The notes under the pieces are model-generated. The model ran no database searches, had not been told where the DNA came from, and saw nothing but the letters and a program-made list of their open reading frames with translations. Below, piece by piece: positions 44,893-56,765 of a DNA stretch of 64,000 nucleotides; within the stretch, counting starts at the first letter, position 1; each line of letters starts with the position of its first letter. The stretch lies in contig NC_089571.1 in NCBI RefSeq assembly GCF_040115645.1, positions 806,001 to 870,000 on the forward strand, given 5' to 3'. A program made the position numbers and the translations under genes. This DNA comes from Euwallacea fornicatus. Lineage: Eukaryota > Arthropoda > Insecta > Coleoptera > Curculionidae.

Positions 44893-46055
44893 CACGGTGT
44901 TCCATTTAAAGGTGCGATTGAAGATTACTTAAAAATGGTACGCTGTATGAAAAGTTTCAAATAAAAGTTGTCAGGTAAAGAGGGATAAATGTCATGAAGA
45001 TATTGACTTTTAGCCAAAACGTCATTTCAAGGTCATTTCAGGGGCAACTTTTTTTTCAAATCGCAATCGCGGGATTTTTACAGATACTTATAGACGTTCA
45101 AAAAATGAATAGGTTTTATTTGAACAATTTCTTATTGGACGTTTTGCTGCAGAGTTATCCTTGATCTTTATGAAATTTTTGAAATAATCGAAATTATTGC
45201 ATTTTTTTTTCTAGAAAAGTTTTGCAAAGTATGTACAGCTTAAAACTCGTGACAACTCTTCTATCTAATAAAAAAAAAATGTATGAAAAAATTTTTTTTC
45301 TTAAATTTCCTCTTGGACATTACCTTATAATAAAGTCTAGGAGAAATCAATATTCTTTTTTCGAGAATCAATCTAATTATTTTGTGTGAAATCATGCTAA
45401 AATTATTCATTTCATTTCAAAATCATTGAAATGGATCGCTACACTTTGGACGAAAAATTAGAAATGGTTTTAACTTATGGAGAGGCTGGAAGAAATGTTA
45501 ATCGGGTAGTAAAATTTATACTCAAAGATTTCTCGATAAAAGAGTTCCTTATTGGACAACTTTCACGATGTCGTTAAAAATTTCAAAGGAACCAAAACGC
45601 TGAAAAGAAAAAAAAACCGCAATCGTTCCCGAAATGCAACACTTGAAGGCAATCAAATACCAGTTCTTGCAGCTGTTGCCTTCGGTCCCCATGTAAGTTG
45701 TCATCAAATTGCTACTGACTCAGGAATATCAAAGGCAAACGTCTCGAGAATATTGCAGATGAATGAATATCACCCTTATCATCATTTTTTACATCATCAT
45801 TAAATAAATGGAGCTGATTTTCAAAACCGAGTCAATTTTTGCAATTTGGCGAGGCAGCAATTAAATTAAAATGCAAACTCTAGCGATCCATTTCAATGAT
45901 CGACTTTTGAGATGAAATGAACAAATTTTGAATAATTTTGCACAAAATAATTAGACTGATTGTCGAAAAAAGAATATCGATTTCCTTTAGACTTTTTTCA
46001 TACAATGTACCGTTTTTGAATGATCTTCAATCACAGCTTTAAATGGGACACCCTG
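44893..46055 (+). mobile_element. mariner derivative, N-terminal part only
   Basis: The ends CACGGTGTTCCATTTAAAGG and, inverted, CAGGGTGTCCCATTTAAAGC are flanked by TA. The left arm is about 550 bp and the right about 175 bp, because about 380 bp present on the left are missing on the right. The right arm contains the inverse of the transposase start codon and next two to three codons (ATGGATCGCTA). It therefore looks like an inverted copy of the left end and not a natural right end. Confidence 0.9.
45431..45803 (+). pseudogene. mariner transposase N-terminal fragment
   Basis: It begins MDRYTLDEKLEMVLTYGEAG with the first helix-turn-helix. After a frame change near 45570 it continues DVVKNFKGTKTLKRK and the second DNA-binding part, GPHVSCHQIATDSGISKANV followed by SRILQMNEYHPYH, where it ends at the element's deletion point. 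The catalytic domain is absent. Such a fragment keeps the DNA-binding part only, but its frameshift prevents a continuous product. Confidence 0.8.
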
Positions 46056-46647
46056 TATACTTGCCCGCCTATAATTAAATCGAGCGGTAAAGCTAATAAA
46101 GGAAAAATTGAGCGTTGAAATAGATCGTCGATGAGTTTTGGAGGTATTACGATTAAAAAATGCAAATTAAATTTCTGGGATGTTCGATTTTGGAAATTGC
46201 TATGAAGTGATTAAGAAATTTTCCACAAATTGTCAGTTTTATCAGTGGATTTAATTATTTTATTAAATTTTAATACATTTGGGGTCATATATTCAACATG
46301 TCGTAATCCTTTTAATAATGCTTTATTCGTTAGCGATTTATATACATGTATATAAAACGTTTGACTTAAATCTGTTTATTTACTAGTCAAATAAATAATA
46401 GTGCGGAAAGTCGTGCTTTTTCGTGCACTGATTTATTTTTGAAATTCATGTGGCGACCGAATAAATTTTTGGTGATTCAGTTATTTCACGAAATTGAGTT
46501 CGTTGTGGATAAAATATTCGCTATAATGTGATATAATTGTTATTAATTGTTGTTATTACTGTTCTCTTGTGATTGGAAACCTTCGTCATCGGCACGGTTC
46601 AAATTTTACTCACATGTGGTACTATTTTACTTACCACCCTTTTTATA
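46056..46647. other. no recognisable gene
   Basis: AT-rich DNA between two mariner-like elements. No frame or repeat was recognised. Confidence 0.4.
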
Positions 46648-48545
46648 CAGCCCTTGTGGAAAGTAGGGCAACAGGTTTCTAAGTTTCACAAATTTGAGAT
46701 TTAAAAAAATTCTTAAACAATAATAACATTATTTAAAAAAGGCATTTAAAGCAATATTTTCGGTGCTCAAAATTTTCAACCTCATCCAGCTACCTCTACG
46801 AACTTTCTAGTTTCAAATAGAGAGGTACTCATTGTAGTATATCAAATGAAAGATGAGTTAATAAGATACAACGGTATACTCAGAACTAAAATTGGATGTA
46901 CATTTTACTAAAAAAATACATTTTTTAAATACGAAATAAAGTAATTCGCTACTGTATCAAACAAAATTGAAATTTCTACAATAAACAATAACAATTTGGC
47001 AATAACACTGGCGCTCCTTAAACTCTTTTATACTATTATCCCGTGTTGCTTCTGTTATTAATTCTAATTCTGTTTGAATTCTACGACGTAAATCACCTTA
47101 ACTTTGTGGTCTATTTTCGCAATCGGAACTTTTTAGGGTGATAGGTGAAGTACAGGAACCTTTTTAAGTAACAAAAAAAAAACAAGGGGCGCAAGATCTG
47201 GAGATTTTGGCGGCCATTCTATGGCGCCGCTTCTACCGATCCATCTCCTAAAGATATTCTCCCACAGCCACAGCGTAATATGGGGGTGCACCATCTTGTT
47301 TGGATCAAACTCTATTCGCCACTTGTTCCCCTTTCCTTCGGGAAAAATTGCGGCGATTGATGGAAATATTTCGTTGTACGGTAAGTGCGAGGATGAGGCA
47401 TTGTTTAAGTGTTCCTCTATGAAGAATAAGCCAATGAACCCATTCATACATTCAGTTTTTGCGGATGTTGTACATGCAAGCTCGGCATCCAATAAGGATT
47501 GTTTCTAGATCAGTAGCGACAGTTATGTCGATGAATAGATCCGTTTAAGCAAAACGTTGCTTCGTACGAAAATTAAATTCTAGAGAGGAACTTGTTATCT
47601 CGAATGCATTTTTTCTTGCACCGATTCAGAAAATTCCGCCCTGCGACCGAAATCTACAAGCATCAACCTTGGGGTAAGGGGAATTTTGCGTGGATGAGAT
47701 TTTTCTCGTAAAAAATTGCTTACTGATTTTGCGGATACATCAAATTCATCAGCAAATCGGTTCGTAGGCTTCGTGGGGTCTCCGTCGATAGATCAAAGAA
47801 TGTCTAGTGCTTTATCGCCACCAGTTGCTGTTCGAGGTCTTCCACATTTTGGAGCAGCTTTCACACTTCTAGTTTGTCGGAATTTTCTTATTAATCCGAC
47901 AAACCGCACTTCTATCAACGGTCTGATCTAGATATTTCTCATTAAATATGAGACACACCTCTTCGTAAGTTCTTGGGCAATCTTCGTATCCCAAAAAGTT
48001 TCAAATTTCACTTCTTTCCTTCTCAGTTAAACGATTAATTTTTTGATATTCTAACTCTGGTAGATGGTTAACAAATGAATTGAACTAATAACATAATTCT
48101 ATGAAAATCGGACCATTTTGTATCTAAAAAACTGTTTATATTTAAGACGATTTGGAATTTCTACGTTTTATTGTTGTTTTCAACTCCTTACAAGGTGAAA
48201 TAAGAATAAATTGTTTATCTAGGAAACAAAGACTGAAACTTTTAATCCTTTTTCCATATGGACATTGTTCTATTTTTCTTTTAAGGAAACTGCAGATTTA
48301 ATTTTAGTTCTGAGTGCATCGTTGTATCCCTCATTGAATTACCTTTATTTGGTACACTACAATGGGTACCATGCCACTTTAAAATAAAAAGTAAGTAGAT
48401 GTAGCTGATTAGGAGCGAAAATTTTAAACATCTAAAATAATCGTTTAAACGCCTTTTTTTACATAAAATAACAAGTGTTTACACATTTTTAAAACATTGG
48501 GACTGTGAAAGTTGTAAATGTGTTGCAACAGTGTTACAAGCACTG
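46648..48545 (-). mobile_element. mariner-like element with DUF4817-type transposase
   Basis: Left end CAGCCCTTGTGG at 46648 is preceded by TA. The right end, inverted, reads CAGTGCTTGTAAC at 48545; its flank is no longer TA. The arms are about 270 bp with good matches inside: AAAATTTTC, CATTGTAGT and CTCAGAACTAAAATT. A near full-length minus-strand transposase pseudogene lies between. The outermost 90 bp of the arms are more diverged than the inner part. Confidence 0.82.
47133..48085 (-). pseudogene. DUF4817-type mariner transposase, nearly full length
   Basis: In order: INRLTEKERSEI, DCPRTYEEVCLIFNEKYLDQ and SAVCRINKKI (DUF4817-like helix-turn-helix), GRPRTATGGDKALDIL, DPTKPTNRFADEFDVSAKSV (second DNA-binding part), SHPRKIPLTPRL, DFGRRAEFSESVQEKM, FCLNGSIHRHNCRY, HPQKLNVWMGS, a shifted middle part with NEIFPSIAAIFPEG, QDGAPPYYAV and WIGRSGAIEWPPKSPDLAPL, where the expected LDFF reads LVFF, losing the third acidic residue. 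There are at least four frame changes and several stops. It is the most complete example of this family here. Confidence 0.87.
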
Positions 48546-49110
48546 GCCGCACATTATATACTTTAAAATATTTTAATATATAATAACAATAGCGCCTGCG
48601 CAAATAATAGCCTTGCGTCTTCATCTATTTTTATGGGACCGTTACAAATGAGTTCATTTTTCCCTTATCCATATAAATCGAAAAATATGCAAGCGCAGAT
48701 GCCTCACCATTCCAATAAATAAACGTACCCCTTGAGTGATTCGATTATTGTCTGCCCCGTGGGGTCGCGCTGTATTGTTTGGGGGTGTTGCCGGACCAAT
48801 TTTTTCTATTACTCACCCCCAAGTAACTCTGACGTATATGATCATGGGTGGCATATGCGAGAAAATGCTCTGAGAAGGGCGGCAATTTGTTTTAGCCAAA
48901 TTTTTATAGGATTCTTAGAATTGTACGTGAATTAATATACTTTGTGTTAAAAATTCTATCATCTTCTTTAGACTTATTTCTATTGGTATCTCTAGCACAT
49001 AGATGTAAAAAAGGGGCAATTTTCAGCAGCTCAGAAACGGTTGGGTTTAGGGATAGGGTAATGTTAACAAAAGTTGCAGGTTTTTGGATTCTGAACACGA
49101 TGCCGTCGAG
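48546..49110. other. no recognisable gene
   Basis: A less AT-rich patch at 48745-48870 contains overlapping short frames without motifs. Nothing else is assigned. Confidence 0.35.
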
Positions 49111-49495
49111 AAAAGTAGGACATTCTATTTGAAATAAGCAAGTTATTGAGGATTGAAGTCATCCAACTTCGGGGGCCTATTTCGAGGGTTATGGAAAACT
49201 CTTTTTAAACTAAAACATGTCAAAACGTAGCTTATTATGTCGCCTTGGAGCCTCATAAGATCGATTCCAAAATTCGCCACGGTTAGGAAACAGCATTGAT
49301 TTCCGTGAGACCTTGCAGCTATCAAAATTTTCGAATTTTCTCAAATAACTCGAAAATGGTAAATTTTTTATATAAGACCTATTTCATAAACTAGCCTTAA
49401 AATTTGACGATAAATCCGAAAATGGCAAAAAAATTGGGGGGTTCCATTTAAAAAAACATAATTTGGTACTACCACACTTTTATGATAGACCCTGT
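49111..49495 (+). mobile_element. MITE family X, copy 3
   Basis: It begins near AGGACATTCTATTTGAAATA and follows the same landmark order as 13530-13905: CCAACTTCGGGGGC, AAACGTAGCTTATTA, CATAAACTAGCCTTAAAATT and GGGTTCCATTTAAA. It ends near AGACCCTGTAC at 49492. A further TIR-like end (GCAACCCTGTATAT, 49607) lies just beyond and may belong to an older element it interrupted. Confidence 0.65.
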
Positions 49496-49929
49496 ACATT
49501 TGAAAATAATTTAAAAATACGTGCCTTTTATTCTCCAAAAACTTTACTAAGACAAATTTCCTTCCAAAACTTATATTTACTGAGATATCGCACTTCGACG
49601 CACTAATGAGCAACCCTGTATATATTTATTTTTTTCTTTTAACGAAAAATCGAATACAAGTTACCCGTCAAATCTAACCGAACATTTAATTTATCACGTT
49701 TCAAACATTTTTAAAAACTGCTCTGTATGAACGTTTTGTCATCAGTGTTGCATGATAGGAAAAAACTACCAAGAAAACTGATACAAAGAGTTTGGTCGCA
49801 CTATTGAAACTCCCGCTTAATTTTGACTTCAACATGTCCGCTGTTTTAATTGTGTACAAAGCCCCAGGACTGTTGAAAGTTCGTGAAACCAAATTCAGTT
49901 CATACAAAATAACAGATTCTGTATAATAT

Positions 49930-50520
49930 CAAAATTTTGTTGCTAATCACTAATGACCACCAGGAAAAAATGAATTTTTTGTTGGTTTCGGCGCTTTATT
50001 TAGACCACATTCCAACTTATTAAAAATCGGGCGGTGCTCTGGAAAGCATTTGCTGTTGTCCCCCTGTATATTAATAATGGACAATAATTGTATAAATAAT
50101 GGGAAAAACAAATGTCAAATTTTAACAGGCATGTTTTGAATTTCTAATCTCACTAGGTGAAACTTTGATCAGGCGCATGCCTGATTTGTATCAGGCATGC
50201 GCCCGACAAGTTCGGCCACTTCATTCATATATCTAATCCGGCCGCGGTCATTCTGTTATATATACAAGGGAAAACATTGATTTCCAAGCCATCGTCGAAT
50301 TTTTAATAAGTTGAAATGGCATACATATACACACAAACGAGACAATCGTGGTGAAACTTGACCGATCAGCAAAGTACAACTGCTCTACATTTCTGAAATT
50401 TCTTAGAGATGCTGTGTTGCCGCTTTTATAGTATAATAGCACCAACTTTAAGTTTTTGAATGTAGCACTCATATGTTGTTGAATTTTTGGATATTTTTGA
50501 AATCTCTTTCGTTCTTTGAA
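49930..50520. mobile_element. two head-to-head mariner-type ends
   Basis: On the minus strand from 50073, TACAGGGGGACAACAGC leads into CGATTTTTAATAAGTTGG. On the plus strand from 50262, TATACAAGGGAAAACA leads into CGAATTTTTAATAAGTTGA. The two are diverged copies of one element end facing each other across about 190 bp. That gap holds a 13-bp-arm hairpin, annotated separately. Neither side has a recognisable transposase. Confidence 0.5.
50172..50203. other. perfect 13-bp hairpin
   Basis: Arms GGCGCATGCCTGA and TCAGGCATGCGCC are perfect inverse repeats with a 6-base loop, TTTGTA. They are GC-rich in an AT-rich setting, and each arm holds a self-complementary GCATGC. The function is unknown. 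Confidence 0.9.
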
Positions 50521-50571
50521 CTTCCCAAGATCGTGCCTGAAAACGAATTAGGTTAGAATGAAACGGTTTCC

Positions 50572-50590
50572 ACACACACACACACACACC
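50572..50590 (+). repeat. short (CA)n microsatellite
   Basis: Nine to ten CA units in otherwise unassigned AT-rich DNA. Confidence 0.9.
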
Positions 50591-52110
50591 AAACTTAAGT
50601 TCGGAATATATCTAAATATCTTAATGTGGCACACGTCAAAATTTTCCAAAATTTTTGCGGACTTTAATCTGCAAACCATGTGCCATCAGCCAGATTGTGA
50701 AATATTACGTTAGGTATGTGAAAACCGTTTTTCTCTAACTTAATCCGTTTCAAAGTTACGGTTTGGGCAAGTACACACATTTCAAACATCAATATTTGAA
50801 ATGTATGTAGTTTGAAGATCATAATAGTATATGCTACACGGAATATTCCTGGAATTTTGAGAAAAATTCAGAAATATGTCGGTTAATCTGTTTAAAATTT
50901 TAAATCGGTTGCTATTTTACCCTAGAACTTGCAACACTGGATCTTTCCCGATGTTTTAGAAATATTGAGCATGTTCGGGGTATTATCAAACACAAAGTAA
51001 ACTATAATTAAAACACTTAAAATTTACTTGAAAAGACTCAACTTTTTACAACGAATATCAAGACACGAGCTTTTTTACAAAACGTAAACTTGGATTACTC
51101 AAAGCACATATTTTGTAAGTAACCTTTTTCGTCAGCTGGATTTCTCATTGACATACCTGTCCTTGTCTTACACCTGAAGATTGGTATGCTGTATCTCTTT
51201 TGTTTGCGACAAAGCGTTATTAAGTGCACCATTTAAAAGTAGGTGTTAATTGGATCTGTTAACAGTGTACTTGATGGTGGATACAGGTGGTTAAATTCAA
51301 TCTAAATAGAGCACTTTTACTTTTCTATAGTAACAAATTTTCATATTAATTCTCTCGTAATACCTCTTCAAAAACATCTCAATTCCTTCTAGCGTAGGAC
51401 ACCCTGTAGGTTTGAACGGATCGAGCATACTTGACTACTAATAAACAAGGGTCGAGTCGAGAACGAGGCAAATGAAAATTCCATATCTAATAACGTACGA
51501 AAGAAATCTCGAAGTTAATTTATCATTAACTTAATACAAATAATAGTATTATGCGGTCAAGATTTTTATTATGAAATCATAAAAATGGGGAGAGGCCATG
51601 AACTGAAGAGGAAATGTATTGCAAAAGCTTGAAATGATCGTTCATCAGTCGTAAATGCACTTTAACAACCACGCAAGAAACGAGTGCAGTAATAATTATC
51701 GCTGGTGTAGATATGACCTAAAAGCCCGTAAGACACCGTTCGTTAAAATACCGTGCGATGTAAGAAAGGAATCTTGGGCCGTTAAATTCGATAACCATTT
51801 AAGCATTTTTGACTTTCACGAAACCGTATACATGAAAGGACTCTTCCTGTCAGTCGGGTCGAAAAAGTCCTAATGTAATTTTCACTCCCTTCCGGACACA
51901 AATTCTCTTTTATACCTCGGGTTTCTACGTGTCTCTTTCAGCGTGTCTGTACTTGAAAACTATCATCTTAGCCATTTTGAGGTGCCAAATAATCCAATAA
52001 AAGCAGGTCTAAGTAAGTTATTTCTGTTCAAGTCTAGAATATCCCAGTTCAACTAGCATTCACGGGATGGATGTGTATGACGTATTTGAGGAGATACACG
52101 ACGATATGTA
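50591..52110. other. no recognisable gene; one unpaired mariner-type end
   Basis: TAGGACACCCTGTAGG at 51400 is the inverse of a TACAGGGTGTCCTA end, but no partner upstream was found. The 50640-50960 stretch has the look of a decayed long TIR. No coding region was recognised. Confidence 0.35.
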
Positions 52111-52851
52111 CAGGGTGTTTCAGATTAGCATGTCATAAATTTAAAGGGTGATGCTATGAGCGATTTTCAGAAAAAAAGTTTATAGGAATCTAGGTCCGTT
52201 TTCGCTTTCTGTCTGTAATTCGGGGTGTTAAGATTTGCTATATTTTTAGGTTTTTTTTTTTAATAAATCCGGACCTGCATCAAATATTTTTGTCAAACTT
52301 GGTGAGCGTAAGTTAGGTATAGCAACGCATCTTTTAAGAGAAAAACGACTATTTAAACGCAAGCTGTGGCGCCCACAAGGCCATGACCCTGATTATTTTT
52401 TATGAGAAATATGTTACGCCGCTGTTTTTTCAAAAAGTATAAATCGTTTTTTTTATTAAAAAAAATAATCTCTTAAATTTTTTTCGTAACGTCAAGCGTT
52501 TTCAAACAACAAACGGATTAGTTAACATCGTATGTTATAATAACGATCAAATTACTTATAATAATACTTAGTTTGTAGCAATTTGTAACGACCATTTAGA
52601 CAAAGAAAAAGTAAATAAGATGCTGAAAATGTCCTCCGTTAAGAAACCGATTTTTATTTTTTGAAAAAGCAGCGGCGTTGCATATTTTTCACGGCAAATA
52701 ATCAGGGTCGCAGCCTTGGGGGCGCACTGCTTGCATTTAAAAATTTGTTTTTCTCTTAAAAGATATGTTTCTACACCTAACTTACGCCCACCGAGTTTGA
52801 TAAAAATATTTAATGCAGGTCCGGACTTATTAAAAAAAAAATATATATATA

Positions 52852-53279
52852 TGTGAGCTTTCATAAAGAAAGTTATACGTGGTTGGTTATTAATTCATTT
52901 AAGGCAAGAGCAATAAATCTGCTATCTTACAAGGGTGGTGTTACGTCTCATCCTTGGGCACATGTGGTATGTCACGGACACCTATGAGTGTCCCCTTGGA
53001 GATGGACTAAACTTGTACTAGTTAAAGTAGATCGTTGCCTTAAAAGATAAAGAGGGTCTGTTTCATTATATGGGGTGTGAAAAGGATGACTAATGGATGT
53101 AAGCGTGGGAAGAATGTGGATGGTATAGTGGGTTTTTTTGAAGAAAAACAGAGACAGGAAAATGACTCTGATTCCTCGCAAGAGGCATTCTATTTTCAAT
53201 CGTGGTTGAATAAAGAACTCTGGCTTAAATTTGTGTTTTTTTTTTATTTTTTTTAAAGAAGGAAATATTCCTTCTAACA
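52852..53279. mobile_element. candidate solo LTR
   Basis: The 428-bp segment begins TGTGAGC and ends TCTAACA, has TATA on both sides as a possible 4-bp duplication, and contains AATAAA at 53209 some 70 bp before its end. It lies inside the arm of a foldback element as a clean extra piece. The TG...CA ends and length fit an LTR. The duplication is weak because the flank is an AT run, and no internal retrotransposon part is present. Confidence 0.4.
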
Positions 53280-53283
53280 TATA

Positions 53284-54007
53284 CAGGGTGTCCCACAAGT
53301 GTTTCATTATATTTCAGTGGGTAATAGTACATTGAAAAATAATATGACTCCCTATATAAACCATATTCCAATAATGCTTCATTAAGAAGATACAGGGTGT
53401 TAAACTTTACTTAAAAAATCTAACTTTTATTGATATATTCAAAACCGTTTGAGATATGTAAGTAAAATTTGGCATGTTTTGAGAGTTAATGTAGACGCAT
53501 TTATTTATGCAAAAGGGCTATTTTGCGTTTCACCAGTGACGTGCGTACGGACACCTCTCAGCACATTTTTAAAGAAAAACATGGTGCGCCACTGCTTTTT
53601 ATCAAAATAAAAATTATTTTTAGAAGTTTAATTTCATTTAGAAGAAAAATGCTCACTTGACTCTTTTCCGTCCGACGTATCGTTTGCCAGTAAAAAATTG
53701 AATACCGTCTATATCCACGATATTCTCTAAATGGTTTTAATAATGTTAAGTTTGTTTTAAATATTATTAATTTGCTACAACATTATAGAAATTGTTCAAA
53801 TTGGTGGCCATTTTGTTCAATACATAATTCAGCTCGCGTGTTCATTGATACTCTGATACGTTGAAATATTCCAGGTGTGTTTTAAGTTTAACACCCTGTA
53901 TCTTCGTAATGAAGCATTATTGGAATATGGTTTATATAGGGAGTCATATTATTTTTCAATGTACTATTACCCACTGAAATATAATGAAACACTTGTGGGA
54001 CACCCTG
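53284..54007. mobile_element. foldback MITE nested in another MITE
   Basis: The ends CAGGGTGTCCCACAAGTGTT match as exact inverse copies on both sides for more than 100 bp (TTTCATTATATTTCAGTGGG and following), flanked by TA. A second end motif, TACAGGGTGTTAAAC, lies about 108 bp inside on the left and its inverse on the right. The arms are nearly identical, so this is one of the youngest insertions in the window. Confidence 0.92.
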
Positions 54008-54122
54008 TATATAGCAAATTTCAGACAGAAAGCGATAACGGACATAGGTTCAAATTTTTTTTCTGAAAATCGCTCATAGAATCACCCCTTAAATTTATGA
54101 CATGCTATTCTGAAACACCCTG

Positions 54123-56765
54123 CATACGTACGTAGATCTTCAATGTGGGAAAGCCTCAGGCCATGCTAAACCGATATGAGTTTATGCAATCCGGATGAGA
54201 AGAATTTTCGATTTAAAACTGTCGAGTTAATTGATTATTATCAAAGCATTTTTATGAGCATTTTTGTGAATGACAGGCACATGATCATCGTTAGGATTAT
54301 TAGGGAAGCGATATAGTTTAACCAACCGAAAATTTGAGCTGCACCACACGGTTGGCGGACACTGCCGTCGGCAAGGGAAAGGAAAAGTCGAATTAATAAC
54401 CTCAGTCCTGCAATCTACATAATAAAACTTTTATGCACTAATGCTCGTATAAATAGGGATAGTCGCAAAAATGTCAGTACATAAATTAATTAATCATATA
54501 ACGCATGTATGTCTGAGCGAAGTAATAACATTACGAGGTCGTATATTTTCCTTTGGATCTCCGCCCTTATCATGCTGCGCACTAAATTCCCCCAGTGATT
54601 TAATTCGACTTTCACGCCCTTATCTTGTTTTTGGACTAATAAAGGGCCGTATTGGAACTCCGAACGGTGATCGAACTGTACGGGGCCACGTGCTCGTTTA
54701 AGGTAATCCGCCAACAAACAAAATCACTTTTGCCGCACTTCTTGAGTAAAAATAACCCGAATATTTTACCTCACAAAGAGACGACTTCAGCAGCGGAGCG
54801 GTAAAGTATTAAACGTTTTGATTCGACCTCAGGATAAAAACGTTTTTACGTGAAAAAATAATGGTATTGCCGTTGCTACATGGTTACACACACATAAATA
54901 GGTAGTAGGTAGGTCTTTATATTTTATACCCCCAATTCTATCTTGTTAGCGGGTAAAAAACCAAGAATAAGAGGCGAGTTACCGGTAGAAAATGCGAGTA
55001 CGACATTGTGTGCAATTACTAAGAGCAAGGGAAAAAAAAACGATGTTTTATCTGCCTATATCGGTTCTAATTGGTACTAAGAGGAAATCGCCGTACATAA
55101 TGGGTCGCATGACGAAAAAACTTGTACCTAGGCTTGTTGTCTGTACAAGATCACGTGTAGACAAAAGAATTTGCACTATGTCGAGGTGTTGCTAAGGTTT
55201 TCTTGGTTTCATATGCAGCATTAACGCCCATATATAAGGTGTCTTCAAGTGGTCTGCACGAAACTCTACCGGTGATTTTTGAAGTTGGCACTTGACGATT
55301 TAATCCAACTTGCCTTAGTCGCAGTCTCATGGTAACTTTTGTAATTGTTAGGTTAGACGACGGGTCCGGCATTTCATCGTAGTTTGTTGATTGTTATTAT
55401 CAAAATTAACATCTGTTAACTACTTTGGATTTTGTACCTCTACATTGAGCAAGAATAGTTCATTGTCCTGTGTCCATTATTCAGTTGTTTCTGCTGACAG
55501 AGCCGTATGGTCAGCATTTGTCTTCTCGACTACCATCTATGTGAGTTACGTTCACGTTTTCTTCTCCTTTTGTGTGTGTTTTTTTTTGTTTTCAGGTGGT
55601 AGGGGGTGTGGCGAGAAATAGTTATTTACAAAAAACAAGCGAATAAAGTGACTATTAATGGACGAGTGCGAAATGTTACGCGCGAACCGCAGGATAGAGC
55701 GGCGATCATGCGAATGCGTTAAAAAGCGCTCTTGCGGACTATGTACTCTATTGTCCCGTGACTGCGGATAGTACATAAGAAAATAAATAAAAGAGTTTGC
55801 CCGCCTGGAATTCACACCCAGATCATCTCGGTGGAAATCTGACACTGATTCATCGTTGTAGATAGGCGCATGATCACTTTCATAGTGGCCAATTAGGCGA
55901 TATTTTTGACACTTAGTGACATCTCGTTAAATGTTCTTACCGACATTGGGCCTATGTACTAGCTTAGGGACACGCGAGATGCAATTAACTAACGCGATAA
56001 CATGTCAGTAAATAATCATTCTCTTAGCCAAAATGGTTCACTGGACCACGTCCATTATTCATTTGTTTTTCCTAACGCACGCACGCATCATCATTTGTTT
56101 TCAGGAGTATTATCTCCATTCGTTACGTTCATTTTCGTGGCAAAAAATTATTCTCATTAAAATATGGGATTTTGCTTAGTTACTGCAAAAAATTAAATCG
56201 AGCTCCGACCATCAAGTCCCGTGTTCCGAAAACTGTCAAGTTTTGGACTGACATAAGGTGGTCAAATCGTCGTGCTTCGTCTACGGGTATCTATGGTAGA
56301 GTCCCCTCCAGATTAGTTAGAGACACCCTGCATCCTGCCTAGGATTAGCATTAACATCTAGACGGTCTGTGACTGACACAAAAATATTGCCACGTGACAA
56401 TGAATAATAGCTGCAGCAACTCGAAGGCAAATTGAAAAAACCCGTTGACAGTTCCGTTTAAATATCCAGAAACGAAGGACCCCGTTGAGTGGAAAAATTA
56501 ATGGCTTGGAAAGTGGAAAATGCGTAAACAGTGAAAATTGTTTCTTTGAAAGATAAATTTCTTTAAGTTCATGTTTACCAAGACCAAAAAAAAATTGACT
56601 CCTGGAATAACATATTATTTGACTAGGATGAAGTTAACGCTATAATTTTTATTGATCGGAAATTTTCCTAAAAGAAATTCCCTTGAAAGGGCTTTTTCTC
56701 GATTTTTCTAGGTTTTGTTTGATTTTTCAAGCTTCCCTTTTATTCGAATGCTGCTGCTTGGGCAA
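54123..56765. other. no recognisable gene
   Basis: Unique DNA with some CpG-rich patches at 54330-54380 and 54640-54720. The overlapping frames at 54471-54717 on both strands (about 75 codons each) show no domain. One unpaired element end, ACACCCTGCATCC, occurs at 56323. Nothing else is assigned. Confidence 0.35.

Larger units (their letters stand above)
52111..54122. mobile_element. foldback mariner-type MITE, twice interrupted
   Basis: The ends CAGGGTGTTTCAGATTAGCA and, inverted, CAGGGTGTTTCAGAATAGCA match for about 100 bp, with TA on the left and CA on the right. The arm continues inward on both sides: 52245-52450 inverts to 52655-52850 with shared AATAAATCCGGACCTGCAT / AATAAGTCCGGACCTGCAT and CCCTGATTATTT. 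The right arm is cut at about 52851 and resumes at about 54010; the two pieces between are a candidate solo LTR and a second MITE. There is no transposase. Confidence 0.87.

Noticed and set aside
50172..50203. p53-type response element reading of the GCATGC palindromes
   Set aside because: Neither decamer fits RRRCWWGYYY fully on both sides.
55795..55850. tRNA-like segment with AATTC and GGTGG boxes
   Set aside because: No cloverleaf with paired acceptor stem could be drawn.
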